Shown in pieces: positions 10,516-22,490 of a DNA stretch of 64,000 nucleotides (positions within the stretch are counted from its first letter, which is position 1; the number at the start of each line of letters is the position of its first letter). Both the position numbers and the translations under genes were made by a program. This DNA is from Paralichthys olivaceus (Eukaryota; Chordata; Actinopteri; Pleuronectiformes; Paralichthyidae). The stretch is from the NCBI RefSeq assembly GCF_024713975.1, contig NC_091111.1, positions 10,489,001 through 10,553,000 of the forward strand, written 5' to 3'. The notes beneath the pieces were generated by a model. It did not search any database. It was not told where the DNA came from and worked only from the letters and a program-made list of their open reading frames with translations.

Positions 10516-12187
10516 GTGAGGACACTGACGCACGGCACAGGAGTGTGTTTACAGTTTGTTGGGCTCCACATCACTGGGGGAAGTTTCTTCCCAGGGGAAC
10601 AATGCTCTTAATTTCATTAGGTCATAAGATTGCAGCATGTAAACACACAGATGTGAGCACTTGTGGCATAATAGATTCAGATATCACTGAGAATAAATAG
10701 ACGCTCCATCACTGTAACCATTGTGTGTGTGCGTCAAAGAGAGAGTGACTGGGGGAAAGTCTTTTTAATATTTGTGTTTGTCCGATTCTTTTGTGTGAAG
10801 ATGGTTTTGATTTTGTGATTGATTGGCTGATGGTTAACTTTCATATTCTATGTTTTATATTCATACTTATCAAACCTGACACAGAAATAATCGATAGAAC
10901 GGTTTGTTATTGGGTGGAACAATAATATTTACTAAGGGAAAATTAGAGCCGCATATCTATATATTCTGAGGCAACATGATTTAGATGATCTGGTCAGTTT
11001 AATATTTTTTTGACAGAAAATTGACCAGATGACATAACTTTCTCCAAAATCTCTGACTAACTCTCTCACACATCCTTCCAAAAAAGTCTGCCCTTCGTTG
11101 TTTTTCAAAACCACTGACCATCTCTTTTAAAATCTGGAAACTTCCCTCACAGCAGATGCATCTTTTTGCTGAGATGTGCTGAGGTGACCTCACTGTTGCC
11201 TGTAAACTGGGCATATTTGTCAGGACCCCAGCGTTCTGTTTATGTTGGGCGTCCATCACAGGCTCATTTCAAAAGGACGAAGAGAGCAGAGTTTAAGCTT
11301 TTGAGAGTCTTTGCGGCAGTGTTGTAAAAACTGAGGTCAGCGCTGGTTTGAGGAGCTTTGTGGGAACTCTTCAGCAGGGATGAGGTCAGGTGGAATGCAG
11401 TGACCAGGTTGGAAATGACAAAAGTAAAAGCTGAGGAGAGAAAGACACTAATAGATAAAAGTGAGATGAAGAAGAAAAGATAGAGGAAGTACTGAGCAGC
11501 AAAAACGTTGGATTGCACCCTGCAGCCGTGTGTGCAGTAGCCCCCTCTGGGATCAAACAGTTTTTGGTGTGTGGCTGCATTGTTGCAAAGATGTGCATCT
11601 GCAAGTCCATGATGCTGACTGCGTGTAGTTATGAGTAAGTGTTTCTGTACGAGACGGAGATGGATAGTGTGTGAGTTTGCCGTGCAGAGGGAATCCAGTG
11701 CTCTGGTAGTGCTGCTCCGGGGTCTCCCAGTGTAAACAGAGACGTGGGAACGGCCAAGCCTGTTTATATCAGCCCCATTCTTACTGGGACCAGTCAGCCA
11801 GGCTTCAGGGGCACGGCAGTGTGCAAACACACTTACCCAAATTTATAGATACCTGGAAGTACTTGAAGGTGGATTTGTAGACACATTCATATCCTTAAAA
11901 TCCTGAATTTAGCAGGTAATGCTGTCATTCTAATGTTTTTCAGTTTAAATTAATAATCAAAACAGGGATATAATGTAATTCATGGTGTGCAGTGGATTTA
12001 AATGAGCATTTGCTTTTGAGACTGAACCTCCACTGAAACCCAACAGTCTCCCTTGAAATCAAGTTGCACCAAATTTCACACACTCACAGATATCAGTCAG
12101 ATTTTTACATTAAGATTCTTGAAAATTTCATGAGAAATCAATGAAAATGTAAAAAAAAACATTAAAAAAATGTTCAAGAAAAAAAAT

Positions 12188-12315
12188 CCTGGGTCCGCCC
12201 CTTAAATAAGTTCCATACTGAAATTTAATGAGTTCTTCCCTCACCCATAATGCATCATTCTGTCCTGTAGTTTTTGTGAAAACTTGCTTACAAGCAAACA
12301 AACAAACAAACGGGT
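12188..12315 (+). repeat. Dispersed fish repeat, family with (CAAA)n tail, copy 1
   Basis: A block containing GTCCTGTAGTTTTTGTGAAA and CTTGCTTACAAGCAAACAAA, ending in a CAAA tetranucleotide tail. It resembles the segment at 29340-29450 and, on the opposite strand, 20703-20850. The tail suggests a retroposon-like 3' end. The class is not identified. Confidence 0.45.
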
Positions 12316-15014
12316 GCAATCCTAACTTTTTACAGAAATAATGAAGAGTAAACTACCAAAAAACAGTTTAACCAATTTACTCTACAGTCATATTCACATT
12401 CATAGAGTTTCACAATAAAGTTGCTGCCTCAAGCAGTTACAATGGTAAGTTGTTTCATAGAAAACAGACATCTTTGAATCAAAATACACTGACATCATAA
12501 TTAATACATGTTTATATTTGCAATCTGTCAAAAGTCACAAAATGAAAGGTGCCCCGATTCTAACAGATGAAATCTTGACAGCTGATTCTCTCGGTCCAGT
12601 TTCTCACCTGAGAAGTGAAACCTTCTCTCCAGACGTGAGCCTGAACCCAGACAGAGAGACGATAACTCTGACGCTCATTATGTCTGATTTACTGGACTAA
12701 CATTAACACACCTGCACAGATGTTTTGGAGTTCCCTGCCTCATCTATGTTTAGACTGGTTTTGGAAATGATAATGCTGCCATTAGTATTATCTGGTGCAG
12801 CTCCAGTCTGCAGAGAAATCACCAGCTATCTGCAGAATGAGACAACTGAAATAAAGCTGCGGCAGGATAAAATGAAACTCTGATGAATGTATTTAAGCAG
12901 TGGAGTTCAGCAGCTTGTTTTTTATATTCATATGCAAACTGTACAGCGTAGGGGTCTTTAAATCATTCACTTGTCAGATCAAATTTTTGCATTGGATGTC
13001 TGTGACCTGTCTATTTGACTCTTTTATGCTGCAAAATGAAAACTTTGATTTCACTTGAAAGGAAGCTTCATGATGATCCTTCACAGAGTCAGTTATTTAG
13101 TTTCCCCCTAGAATTCTGATATTTAATCTGGGAGATACAATTTTCATCGATCAGCAGTAATACTAAATATATTTCAGCCCTTTATTCTGTACAATTGAAA
13201 GGGTTTTACATGAGAAGTTTTCTGAAAGAGCTTGAGAAATTGTTTAACATAAAGCGCCTGCTATCCTCAGACCCTGAATTTGAATAAATGAAAATTAATA
13301 ACTGAAAAACACAGTAAAAGCCTCGTCTGGGGTGGATAGCTAGTGTATATGCAAATAGATTTAAGGAAATATTAAACAAGGCCATTATTCTTATTCAAAT
13401 GTGGATGAGCTTCAGCTGCCTTAACATTAAATCCATTGGAATAACTATAAAATCCCTCATTGTGAAATCTTCCATCGTGGCTCCTCGTTCACGAAGAAGA
13501 ACAAACAATACATTTTCGCCACAGAACTGGGGCCCGCTGGTCGTGTTGTCAGCACCTCAGACAAACAGTGTTTGGATAGAGATGGAGTTGCTGTAAGCCC
13601 CGTGGAGTGGATTCTTCCTCTCTCACTAGAAAACAGAGCACTCCAAAAACGAGCTGCTGTGAGAGTGCGGAGGCGTCCGTCTGTAAAGGGCACCCAACGT
13701 CATGGTGGGGAGGCTCATCAGACATCACTCCAATTACACACCCGGTTGCCCTCGGAGATAAAGTGTGTGTTCATGCATCTTTGTCATTGTGTGGCTTAAT
13801 GGGTGCTGTTTGATACAGGAGGAGATGAGGGTGGGTGGCAAAAGTGGTACTCGTTTCCTGTATCCATATGTGTGTGTGTGTGTGTGAGGAGTCCCCTCAA
13901 CTTTATGCTGGTGCAGGCCTGAGTTGGGGTGGAGCGGGGGTGGGAAGTGTTGACATAGAAGGATGTTTTGGGGTGGCGTTTGGGGAGCGAATTGGGGTGA
14001 AGGTGTAGAATGATGACAGGAAGGAGGGATGTGTGATAAGAGGGGTGGGGGGGTGTTGTGTTTTTGTTGAGTTGGGGGGTAATTTTTTGTACGGCGCTCT
14101 GTATTGTTGCACTTTTACAGTCGTGCACACACACTCGCTTATTGACCTGCCTTTGCTCATGCTTGTTTTTTGTGTGCGATAAAACAAGCGAACAAAAATC
14201 CACACATACGCACACAAGGCATGCCCACGCACATGTACACACACTGATATCTAAATTAATGGTCTCCTCGGGGAGTCATCCAAAGGCCACGGCGTTTGGG
14301 AGAAAAGATTCTTGGAAAAAAGCTTAATCATCTGAACATTTCCTCATTAGTAACCCCATCTCAGCCATTCAGCGAGTGAGAGAGGTACACCAAGCAACAC
14401 ACAGACAAGGTCACATACTTATCATGTTGATGAGGCTTTTACAGTTCCGGCAAATGGTGGTGAAAGTGGTGGAAGGAGAGAAGCTAACGTGGAGTCTGGC
14501 TTTGGTGTGAGGAGCAGACACAGGTAAGGAGGTAAAGATCGTAAATGGTTCAAAGAGTCCAGAAACAGAGAGAAAGAGAAAAGAAAACAGAGATCTTAAT
14601 TCTCAGCCAGTTCGACTCCCTCTGTCTACTCCAGCATCACTGCAGGAAGTCATTAAAGAGTATAAGCCAATAAAGCTGTGTCAGATATATTGTTGCAACG
14701 CTCTCTGCAGAGATATAAAGTTTTGGCCTCCCCTTCTCATCAGACAAGAGCATCAGCATTTTACAGGCCCACAATGTCCTCTCGTGTTATTGTGTTTCAG
14801 CATTATTGTTTCCGCTTTGACTGAACATGACTCCCACGAAAGGGGCATTCCGGGTATCCTGGGTAACACAAAGGTTTTAAAGATGTTATACCCTTCAGAA
14901 CTGGCTCTTAAAATCTCCTCTTCATCAAATAATTTGACCTGGGAAAGACCTAAATCGGAGATGTAGTCAGTATTTCATTTGCTGTTGAAATAATCTGACT
15001 TGTACACATTAGAC
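12316..15014. other. Intergenic DNA, no gene seen
   Basis: Unremarkable AT-rich sequence with short GT tracts (13869-13887) and G-rich stretches around 14040-14080. I found no exon set, domain or RNA gene. Confidence 0.55.
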
Positions 15015-15055
15015 TGTGGATACCCAACCCGAACCCGCTGGGTTGGGTATCCACA
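15015..15055. repeat. Perfect inverted repeat (16-bp arms, 9-nt loop)
   Basis: TGTGGATACCCAACCC at 15015-15030 is the exact reverse complement of 15040-15055, and 15031-15039 (GAACCCGCT) forms the loop. The match is perfect over all 16 pairs. Whether it is transcribed or is a repeat terminus is unknown. Confidence 0.9.
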
Positions 15056-15467
15056 AACGAATGAATTCTTTTAGAATCATATTTGGGGTAGTCAGAACAG
15101 AATGCATGTCAAGTTCGAGTTGGGCTTGTTACGTTTTTTCTCGTGGGGAACAGTTGAAGCTATTTTTCTCAGGAGCTGGAGGAGACCAAAAACAAAGCAA
15201 AAAGAGAACTGAATACTTGTGGATATGCACCAGGTGCATGTCTGTGAGTTCGAACCTCTGAAATGTGACGATAACTTTTCCTCAAGATTCTGTAGTAAGA
15301 TTCTAAGTATTTTATATATTAGTCAAACACAGAGCTTAGTTTGGAGGGAAAATAAACGGCCGCTGTTCATTTTGTTGATAAGGCTGCTCCTGCTCTTCCA
15401 AAATAAATACACAACATATGAATAATAGAGCAAGAAAATAATGTGGTATTCATGGAAATTATGGTAA

Positions 15468-15485
15468 TAGATAGATGGATAGATG

Positions 15486-15548
<63 letters not shown>

Positions 15549-15566
15549 GGATTGATTGATTGATTA
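15468..15566. repeat. (GATA)n microsatellite with GATG/GATT edges
   Basis: About 16 ATAG units flanked by GATG and GATT variants. Open frames through it on the - strand encode only a repeated YLSI/SIYL pattern. Confidence 0.95.
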
Positions 15567-18247
15567 ATTGATCGATAGAGGGATTGGAGAAAAAGTAGAG
15601 AGCAATACAATGTGATGGAGAGAAGGACAAGGGGTGAGGAGAGGAGGTGAATCCAAACAGATCTGTGCCAGGTTATTTTTACGACTGTCCCATCAGCCAT
15701 TATCTGCCTGCTTTGTTATGGTTAGGGATAAATACAGACCAGGGCAATACCATGGAGGGTTAGATTTTGTGTGTCTGTGTGTGTGTGTGTGAATGATTTT
15801 GCGTCTGTGTAGTAATGTCTAGTTTTTTGTGAGCTTGTCATCTCTCTCGTTCTGTCTGGCTCTCCAACGCAGCAGCCAGGGAAGATAACCACAACAGTTT
15901 ATTCCATTTCATCAGACGCTCCTCTGGCCATTTTAGCCCTAATGGACATAGAGCAGAACCGGCCTTTTTATCTTCTTGCTCAATAAAAATCTTACGGCCG
16001 CTGTCGGCTCATGAGACTCTCTGTCTCTGAGCTAGATAAATATCTGTGTGTACTGACCGAGCTGGTGAGTAGGGAAGAAACAAATGTTGGAGAGGGTCTG
16101 TGTGTTTGTGATAAGTGAGGCAAACAGGGGAATTTTCTGTGGGAAACAATTATGTGTGTAAAAAGAGAGAGAAAGAGTGGACTTGAATATAGTTGCATGA
16201 TATCGTCATCTGTAAACTCTCCAAACACCTGTGTTTAAGGCGTGGACTGAAGATAAACGAGGGGTTTAAACTTGGACTCACAGAGAGATGAATCTTGTGT
16301 GTGTGTGTGTGCAGGCACATGTTTGAAAGATGTAGCTTTATGTGTATTTAAAAGCCTTCGACACTGTTTTTATCATATAATGCAAATTTGTCACGTACAG
16401 AGACACAAGCAAAATTTACACACACCTGCCGTCGAGATAAAAAGCCATATGTGAGTGTGTGTGTGTGTGTGTCTGTGTGTCTGTGTGTCTGTCTGTGAGT
16501 GAGTCTGAACTCTCAGCCAATCTGACCATGTGTGTCTGGGTGCGAGAAGAGCAGAGGTGACGGAGAGTTTAGAGCAGCAGAGAAATGATCGGCGAGGTTT
16601 ATTATCTTTAATTAGTATCCAGGGGGAAATAGATAGAAGGACCACCACTTCGCTGATTGATCTTCTCTGTGTTTAAAAAAAAAATCCAAACTAAGAAGAA
16701 GGTGTGCAGTAAAAAGCAGGAAACTCTCACCAAGGTGTGATAAGTCCTGGAAAAGTCAGGTCTTTAGTGTATTTCCTATAATGTGAAACTACGTAATCCT
16801 CGTGAGCAGTGATTCCATTTTAGATAAATAAACTCAAATTGTTTTTCGTTGTAAATAATGTGCAAACCAGCTTTTAGCAGAAAAGATTTTGGATTCAAAG
16901 AAAACTTTTTTTCCACAGACCATTTAGACATTTAGCAAATATTGAAACACTTTTCATCAAGTGTGTGTGTGTGTTACATCATCATGGCAATAAGGATGTT
17001 TAGTTGTTTGTACACAGCCACACTTCTCACCTCTGACGATGCAGATCGCTGCTGTCAAATAAATAAGCCGAAGAGAAGATATACATTAACAACAGCTGGA
17101 CAACAGCTGATTCCCCACAGGGACACGGCCCCTTTGCATAACCAAAAGGTGTGCACGTGTGTGAGTTCAGCAGCAATATGACTCTCATGAAAAACAACAG
17201 AGGTGGAAGCTACGACCAAGCTATATGTGTGATCATCAAGAGAACTGATGGTATATCAAGCTCTAAATATAAACCTATTTATATAATATATACATTTTGA
17301 CATAAATGCCAACAGTAGTGTTCACATGAAATGAATTGCTGCAAATAGAAATAGAGATGTTTCTATCAGGCTCAGAAAAACTAACTGCTGCAGTAAATGT
17401 TCAAAACTAGTGAAAACAAAAGTAATTGTTTTGTTGGAACTAACATTTTACTTTCAGTACTGCCTGTGTCATTTTGAGATGAAGGAATACAAATTATATT
17501 TTTGTACTGAGACCTACCCATTGTCTTATAATAATGCCTTTAACAGTTAGTTAGTGATAATTCCTGTTTCTCAAACTATTTATCACAAATTTCAAGTGTT
17601 CATTTCTCTTTCAGTTGTGTTGTTTTACTCAACACATCAGTATCTATTGTCCAAATCAACCATTTGTGCACAATGTAGCATAACTGGCACATAAATTGAC
17701 TTAAACTATTAGATTTGCTTTCATACAGTTCAAAGAAATCAATTTAATCTGTCATCTGTTTAGACAGAATCATTTTAAACTATCAATTTCAGTATCACTA
17801 AAACTGTTGGTTCTGAATGGATGTGCAGCATTTCATGAAACTCTCAGTTGCTACGGAGGTCAGTTTATAAATATTGCACGGATATTTTTTGCGCCGAGTT
17901 TCCTCATACACAGTGGTGTCATCAGAGAAATATGCACGGACGTGCAGTTGCACTCAGTGTTAAGATTAGGAATCACAGTCAAATGAAAATCCAATAATGA
18001 AATGCTACAGCTAACATTTAGCAAAGAGGTGGGCTGACATCTGTTTGTGATTACAGGGCTGGTGAGGTGCTGTTGTGTCTGTCCTCTGCTACTAAGTGGG
18101 CATGTCTGTTAGATGCACCGGAGCTGGAGATGCACACACACAAACAAACACGTGCACACACTAATGAGCTAATTCACACAAACCCTTCCTGCCCTGGGAC
18201 TTGGGGTTCAGAGGATATCAGGGGTCTCATGAGATTTAACATTGTGA

Positions 18248-18290
<43 letters not shown>

Positions 18291-19894
18291 TGTGTGTGTG
18301 TGTGTGACTGTGTGTGTGAGGGGCACTTTTTTATCACAGTTCACATCTCACCTCTTTGTCATCTCCTGTTAGCCTCCGGTAGCATTACGCCTGTGTCCCG
18401 TGGGAGAACTGAAACACACACACACACACTGGCACAAACACAGATTAGGGTTGAAATGACATATAGATAAGAAGGTGCTGTCATAACACACACACACACA
18501 GACACCACAGAGCAAGTGATAGGCCAAATCAAAAACAAATTCTTTGTCTTTTTAAATTTCTGCAATCCTATTTTTCTGTCATGTATAAAATCGAGGGCTT
18601 CTCATGTTTATATTACAAGTGTGGGATATGTGTTGCTGTATATTGTATACACAGTGTGTGTGTGTGTGTGTACAGTACATTAGTGTGTGAGGGTGTGTAG
18701 GGATTGTACGCATACGTCAAATGTGCAATGTTTGTACAAGTTCCCTCCCTGTGCATCAGACCCACTCCGAGCATGAAGGGAGTATCAGCGGAGTAGCCCA
18801 GGAGGAGCCTCCATCTTCGGACCAGTGTGGGTGATGGTTCCCTGTGGGGCCTGGGGGGGAGATTGCAGGACTGGAGGGAAGCAGCCAGGGAGGAAGGAGG
18901 AAACATGCGTAATCTCTTCGCCCAGGAAGGCAGAGGTTTCCCTGCGTTTGGGGGCAGTCAACACGTTCCCGGCTATCAGCGGTTCTGGATGGTTTATCCA
19001 GAGATATCGGCAGGTTACGTGGGTGTATCTCACTCAAGCCTGGAGTTTGTTCATGCACACAAGAGAACGCTGACCCAGAGACCCATGCAAAGAAATACAT
19101 AACTGTTAAAAACTGTGGTGTCTTGAGGGACTGCTCCTATCTCTCTTCCTGGGGTCGGATAATATTCTGTCTGTCTCCCTCTGCACCAGAGGCTGCAGTA
19201 ATTACCAGCACAGTTACAGATAATCAGTGTGTGTTTTACACTGTATCAGTGGTCTGTTTGTGAGTGTGCAGGCTTGAGCTACCCAGACTGCTGAGACAGT
19301 CTCGAGATATGATGGGATGAGGTCATTACTTCTATTCTTCCTTTTTTTTCTGGAGTGGGGTGGTGAACAGTTCATTTTTCAAGAGATGCAACAATTCAAG
19401 CATCTGCAGGGAGTATAAATGTTGATAATAAATATGAATACAGGCTACTTCATTAATAGATGTTCCTCTTGATAGCAACTGAGGAATTTGCACATCTTAT
19501 TTAACATATTACAATAATCTCTACATATATAAACACACACGCACACACGCACACAGACACACACACACCTGTCGCTCCCCCTTGAGTAATGAGGAGGAAG
19601 AAGATCAAAGCGTAGAACCTGATCCAGCCAATGAGAGAGCAGCTCTGTTTATCATCCCTCTCCATCATCACCCTCTCCATTATAACAACAGTCTGACTAA
19701 TCAGGTGTGAATAATATCAGCGACCGTCCAGCGTTACACTGATAATTAGGTGTGTGTACGGACGATACTGACATTTTATCTCCGTTCATCTGCAGAGATC
19801 AGTCAGATTTGCTGGTGGTAAAGAGTAGAGATACCATCTCTACTTTAGATGACCTGTAAAAATGCAAAATCATTTTTTACACATACATTGAAAG
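15567..19894. other. Intergenic DNA, no gene seen
   Basis: Noncoding, with GT/CA tracts at 16452-16471, 18252-18318 and 18655-18671. The stretch 17220-18050 is notably low in simple repeats and would be a candidate for conserved noncoding sequence, but nothing in a single sequence proves that. Confidence 0.5.
18252..18318. repeat. (GT)n microsatellite, interrupted
   Basis: About 30 GT units with single-base interruptions (TATG, GACTG). Confidence 0.9.
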
Positions 19895-20200
19895 ACAGTC
19901 TTCAAGAGGTGCTTGAAGATTGAGGGACTCCCCTGATCTGATCGCTACAGGTTGCTTGTTCTACCACCAGGGAACCACAAATGAGAGAAGTCTGGACTGT
20001 GATTATCTTGTGTGCAGGAGTGACAATACCAGATGATGTTCCATGGATGAATGCAATGGCCGACATGTACAGAAGCATGCATGATAGAAACAAGATGTCA
20101 ATAAGCAATCTGATTTGGGCAGCCATGAGCAGCCAGTGGAGGTTGATGAGCAGCGGAGTAGCATGTGCCCTTTCAGACAAATTGAAGAGCAGATGTGCTG
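19890..20200 (-). pseudogene. Degenerate LINE reverse-transcriptase C-terminal fragment
   Basis: Read on the - strand, the sequence gives a decayed relative of the C-terminal region of fish L2/Rex-type non-LTR retrotransposon reverse transcriptases. It includes a segment reading LLINLHWLLMAAQIRLLIDI, which resembles the family pattern LHWLPxxARIxFK. In another frame near the end comes IFKHLLKTVF, resembling the typical IFKxxLKTxLF ending. Frameshifts break the continuity. It is a fossil with no expected function. The clade assignment is tentative. Confidence 0.4.
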
Positions 20201-20562
20201 CTGGATTTTAACTATGCACTGTTTACAGTGAAGGGGGCCCTCTTGAGGGGCATCGCAGTAATCAAGACAAGAAATAACCACATCAAGATTTGGTAAGTCC
20301 AATGATTTGGGTAAGGCCTGATGTTTCTCTGATGACAACCTTGGTTAGAATGAAGAGATGATTTTGATGTTATTATTGGTGGAGAGAAGTAGCAGTAAGT
20401 AGTTCAGTGTTTGAGAGGCTCAGCTGAAGGTATGTTCCTTTATCCATGTGGAAGCTGTGATTAGTGCAGGCATTGGGAAATTTGACAGCAATGACAATTT
20501 TGGACTTCATTGAAGAAGGTTAAGAAGGTTATGTTTTTTTCACCCCTGTCCATTTAATGGCT

Positions 20563-20702
20563 GGCTGGTTGGTTGGCTGGTTGGTTTGGTTTGTTTGGTT
20601 GGTTGGTTGGTTGGTTGGTTGGCTGGTTGGCTGGCTGGTTGGTTGGTTGGTTGGTTGGTTGGCTGGTTGGCTGGCTGGTTGGTTGGTTGGTTGGTTGGTT
20701 GG
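20563..20702. repeat. TTGG/GGCTGG tetranucleotide array with 40-bp higher-order unit
   Basis: About 140 bp of TTGG and GGCT units. Positions 20621-20660 and 20661-20700 are identical 40-bp units. All three forward frames are open and translate to W-L-V-G repeats, which is an artefact of composition. On the - strand the array reads CCAA and abuts the retroposon-like repeat at 20703-20850, so it looks like that element's expanded tail. Confidence 0.9.
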
Positions 20703-20850
20703 TCAGCAAAACTACAAAGAAACTACCACACAGATCTCAACAAAACTTGGTGGAAGGATCGGACATGGGCCAAAAAAAGAATCCATTACATTTTGGCATG
20801 AATATGGTCAAATCATCAGATCCAGGACTTTTTCTATTAATTAACAGACA
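20703..20850 (-). repeat. Dispersed fish repeat, family with tetranucleotide tail, copy 2
   Basis: On the + strand it contains CAAAACTTGGTGGAAGGATC and ATTACATTTTGGCATGAATA. These are blocks I recognise from an abundant fish repeat whose other strand ends in AGTAGTTTTTGC...CAAA tails, as at 12188-12315 and 29340-29450. The family is not named. It has no coding capacity. Confidence 0.45.
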
Positions 20851-22240
20851 GCATGAACGTATTAAACATTATTGATGTTAAGTTTTACTCATGTTTGTGT
20901 GACACTGAAGAGTCTGTTTAACTCGGTCTGTAGACACGAAGCTGAATACCACTTTGACATGCATGTTGTGTTTAAACAGAATGAAGTGTGCGAATGCATC
21001 TTGGCTAAATAGCTTGTTTTTTTCCCTCAACAGTTTCGACTCTATTTGTTTTGGCTGCACCGGACTGACCAGACATCCAACAACAGCAGCAAGGACACTG
21101 GGGGCGGTGTTGCAGTGGGGTCTGGTTTAAGGAGAAGAAGAAGGGGTGGGGGGCATGGACGGCTGCAGGGAAGGGTTTAGCTGGGTGCTGGGAGCTCTGG
21201 CCTGTTGGAGGATTAAACCACACAAACACACGCACACACACACACTCACACACACACACACGTCCAAACCGTACCACTGTGTGAGATGGAAAACTGAGCA
21301 GTGTCCCTCTCCCTCTCTGTTTATAAACTGTAGCTTCAGTCACAATGACAGAGACCAGACCTCTGACTCTGAAACCCAGCACTGTCCCACACTGCTCCAC
21401 TGCCCACTCCTGCAAAGTGAAGCCACACACACACACTCACACACACAAACACACACAGAGCTTTTATCTCTGCATCCGATCACCAGGCCACAAGTTAGTC
21501 CAGAGGTTGCAGCGGAGATTTAAAAAAGTGCCATATACTGCTGTAGAACACATACACACACACACAGATACGCACACACACACTCACACAAACACACTCA
21601 AACTGCAGCTGCATCACATCTCACTTACTTCCGACAGGACACTTTGGGCGCGCAGCCAATTCAACCTCAAGCCAACACAGCTTAAGTGTGTGTGTATGTG
21701 TGTCTGTGTGTGTGTTTTTTGGGTACAGAACCACTAAGACAGCAGTGCCAATGGATATTTCAGCAACCAACTTAGTTCAGGTTGCTGCTGTGAATCTCTC
21801 CATGTTAATGTGTTGTTTTTGCTGCTGTCTGCACTCCTTTGTCTGTTTTTTCTTTTTTTTATCTTTAATAACAAGCTGCACAGCAACTGATGTATATTGA
21901 CAGGAACAACGACTTAAAACTTTGTACGCACTCATCTGGCTAAATCTGAAAATACATCAAAACTGCTTGTACTTTATCAAACCTGGTAATGAACATGTTC
22001 AAATTGAAATTGGTTAATGTGAAAGTAACTTTGTTGTATGAATTGGTGTGGGTAGAAAAATGTCACCAATCGGTTTGCAAGCTGCCATTTTGATCCTCGG
22101 GTTCAGCATTTTGGCCAAAAGTAACCATATTTGGAGTAGCAGGGGGTGGAGTCTGATTGAGAGCTTGAGGACATAGCACGCCCACTTCCACGTACAAACT
22201 GCACCCACTGGACGGTGCTATATGTCAATCACAGGGTATC
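20851..22240. other. Intergenic DNA, no gene seen
   Basis: Several short CA/GT tracts occur at 21227-21260, 21426-21457, 21551-21600 and 21687-21715. Open frames through them are rich in His/Thr/Ser or Cys/Val because of the repeats, and none has domains or exon structure. Confidence 0.55.
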
Positions 22241-22490
22241 CACACCCCATACCATACTTTATCATCTGTTGGACTTTAAATGGGACTTTAATTTACAAAA
22301 AGAACTTCATGCTGTTTTGGAGAAGAACTGAAACTGTGACAATGTTTACTGACGTTATCAATCAAGTGGGATTCAAGGCTTCCATAGAAATGTACTAGTT
22401 TTCCAACCAGTGGAGTCGCCCCCTGCTGGTCATTATACAGGTTTCAGGCATTTTTCCGCTTTGGCTCCACCCTCCATACCTGGAGTCTAT
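22010..22490 (+). repeat. Dispersed fish repeat (noncoding)
   Basis: Sequence including AACTTCATGCTGTTTTGGAG, AATCAAGTGGGATTCAAGGC and AGTGGAGTCGCCCCCTGCTG. I recognise this combination from a very common noncoding repeat of percomorph fish. The upstream part (22060-22230) may belong to the same element. Boundaries and class are uncertain. Confidence 0.45.

Larger units (their letters stand above)
9219..12185. other. Intergenic DNA, no gene seen
   Basis: AT-rich sequence between tbpl1 and tcf21 with microsatellites at 10086-10135 and 10484-10514. Open frames here lack recognisable domains, exon boundaries or codon bias, and I support none as genes. Confidence 0.6.

Noticed and set aside
11264-11830. 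188-codon open frame on the - strand
   Set aside because: The longest unexplained frame in the tbpl1-tcf21 gap, but its sequence shows no domain, signal peptide or splice structure that I recognise, its composition is that of translated noncoding DNA, and another frame overlaps it on the same strand.
13796-14244. 148- and 113-codon frames on the - strand
   Set aside because: Pro/Thr/His-rich low-complexity translation of CA- and C-rich DNA.
15245-15257. GTTCGAACC, resembling a tRNA B box
   Set aside because: No A box, acceptor stem or anticodon arm can be folded around it.
15468-15566. Regular tandem repeats, considered as a CRISPR-like array
   Set aside because: Simple GATA tetranucleotides without spacers in a vertebrate context.
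18613-19102. Overlapping open frames on both strands
   Set aside because: Frames of similar length on both strands with no domain or splice sites indicate a stop-poor GC-richer stretch, not a gene.
20557-20875. Three overlapping frames encoding W-L-V-G repeats
   Set aside because: A tetranucleotide array without stops is open in every frame; this is not a membrane protein.
21146-21737. Frames rich in His/Thr/Ser over CA tracts
   Set aside because: They are produced by CA microsatellites and have no recognisable domain.
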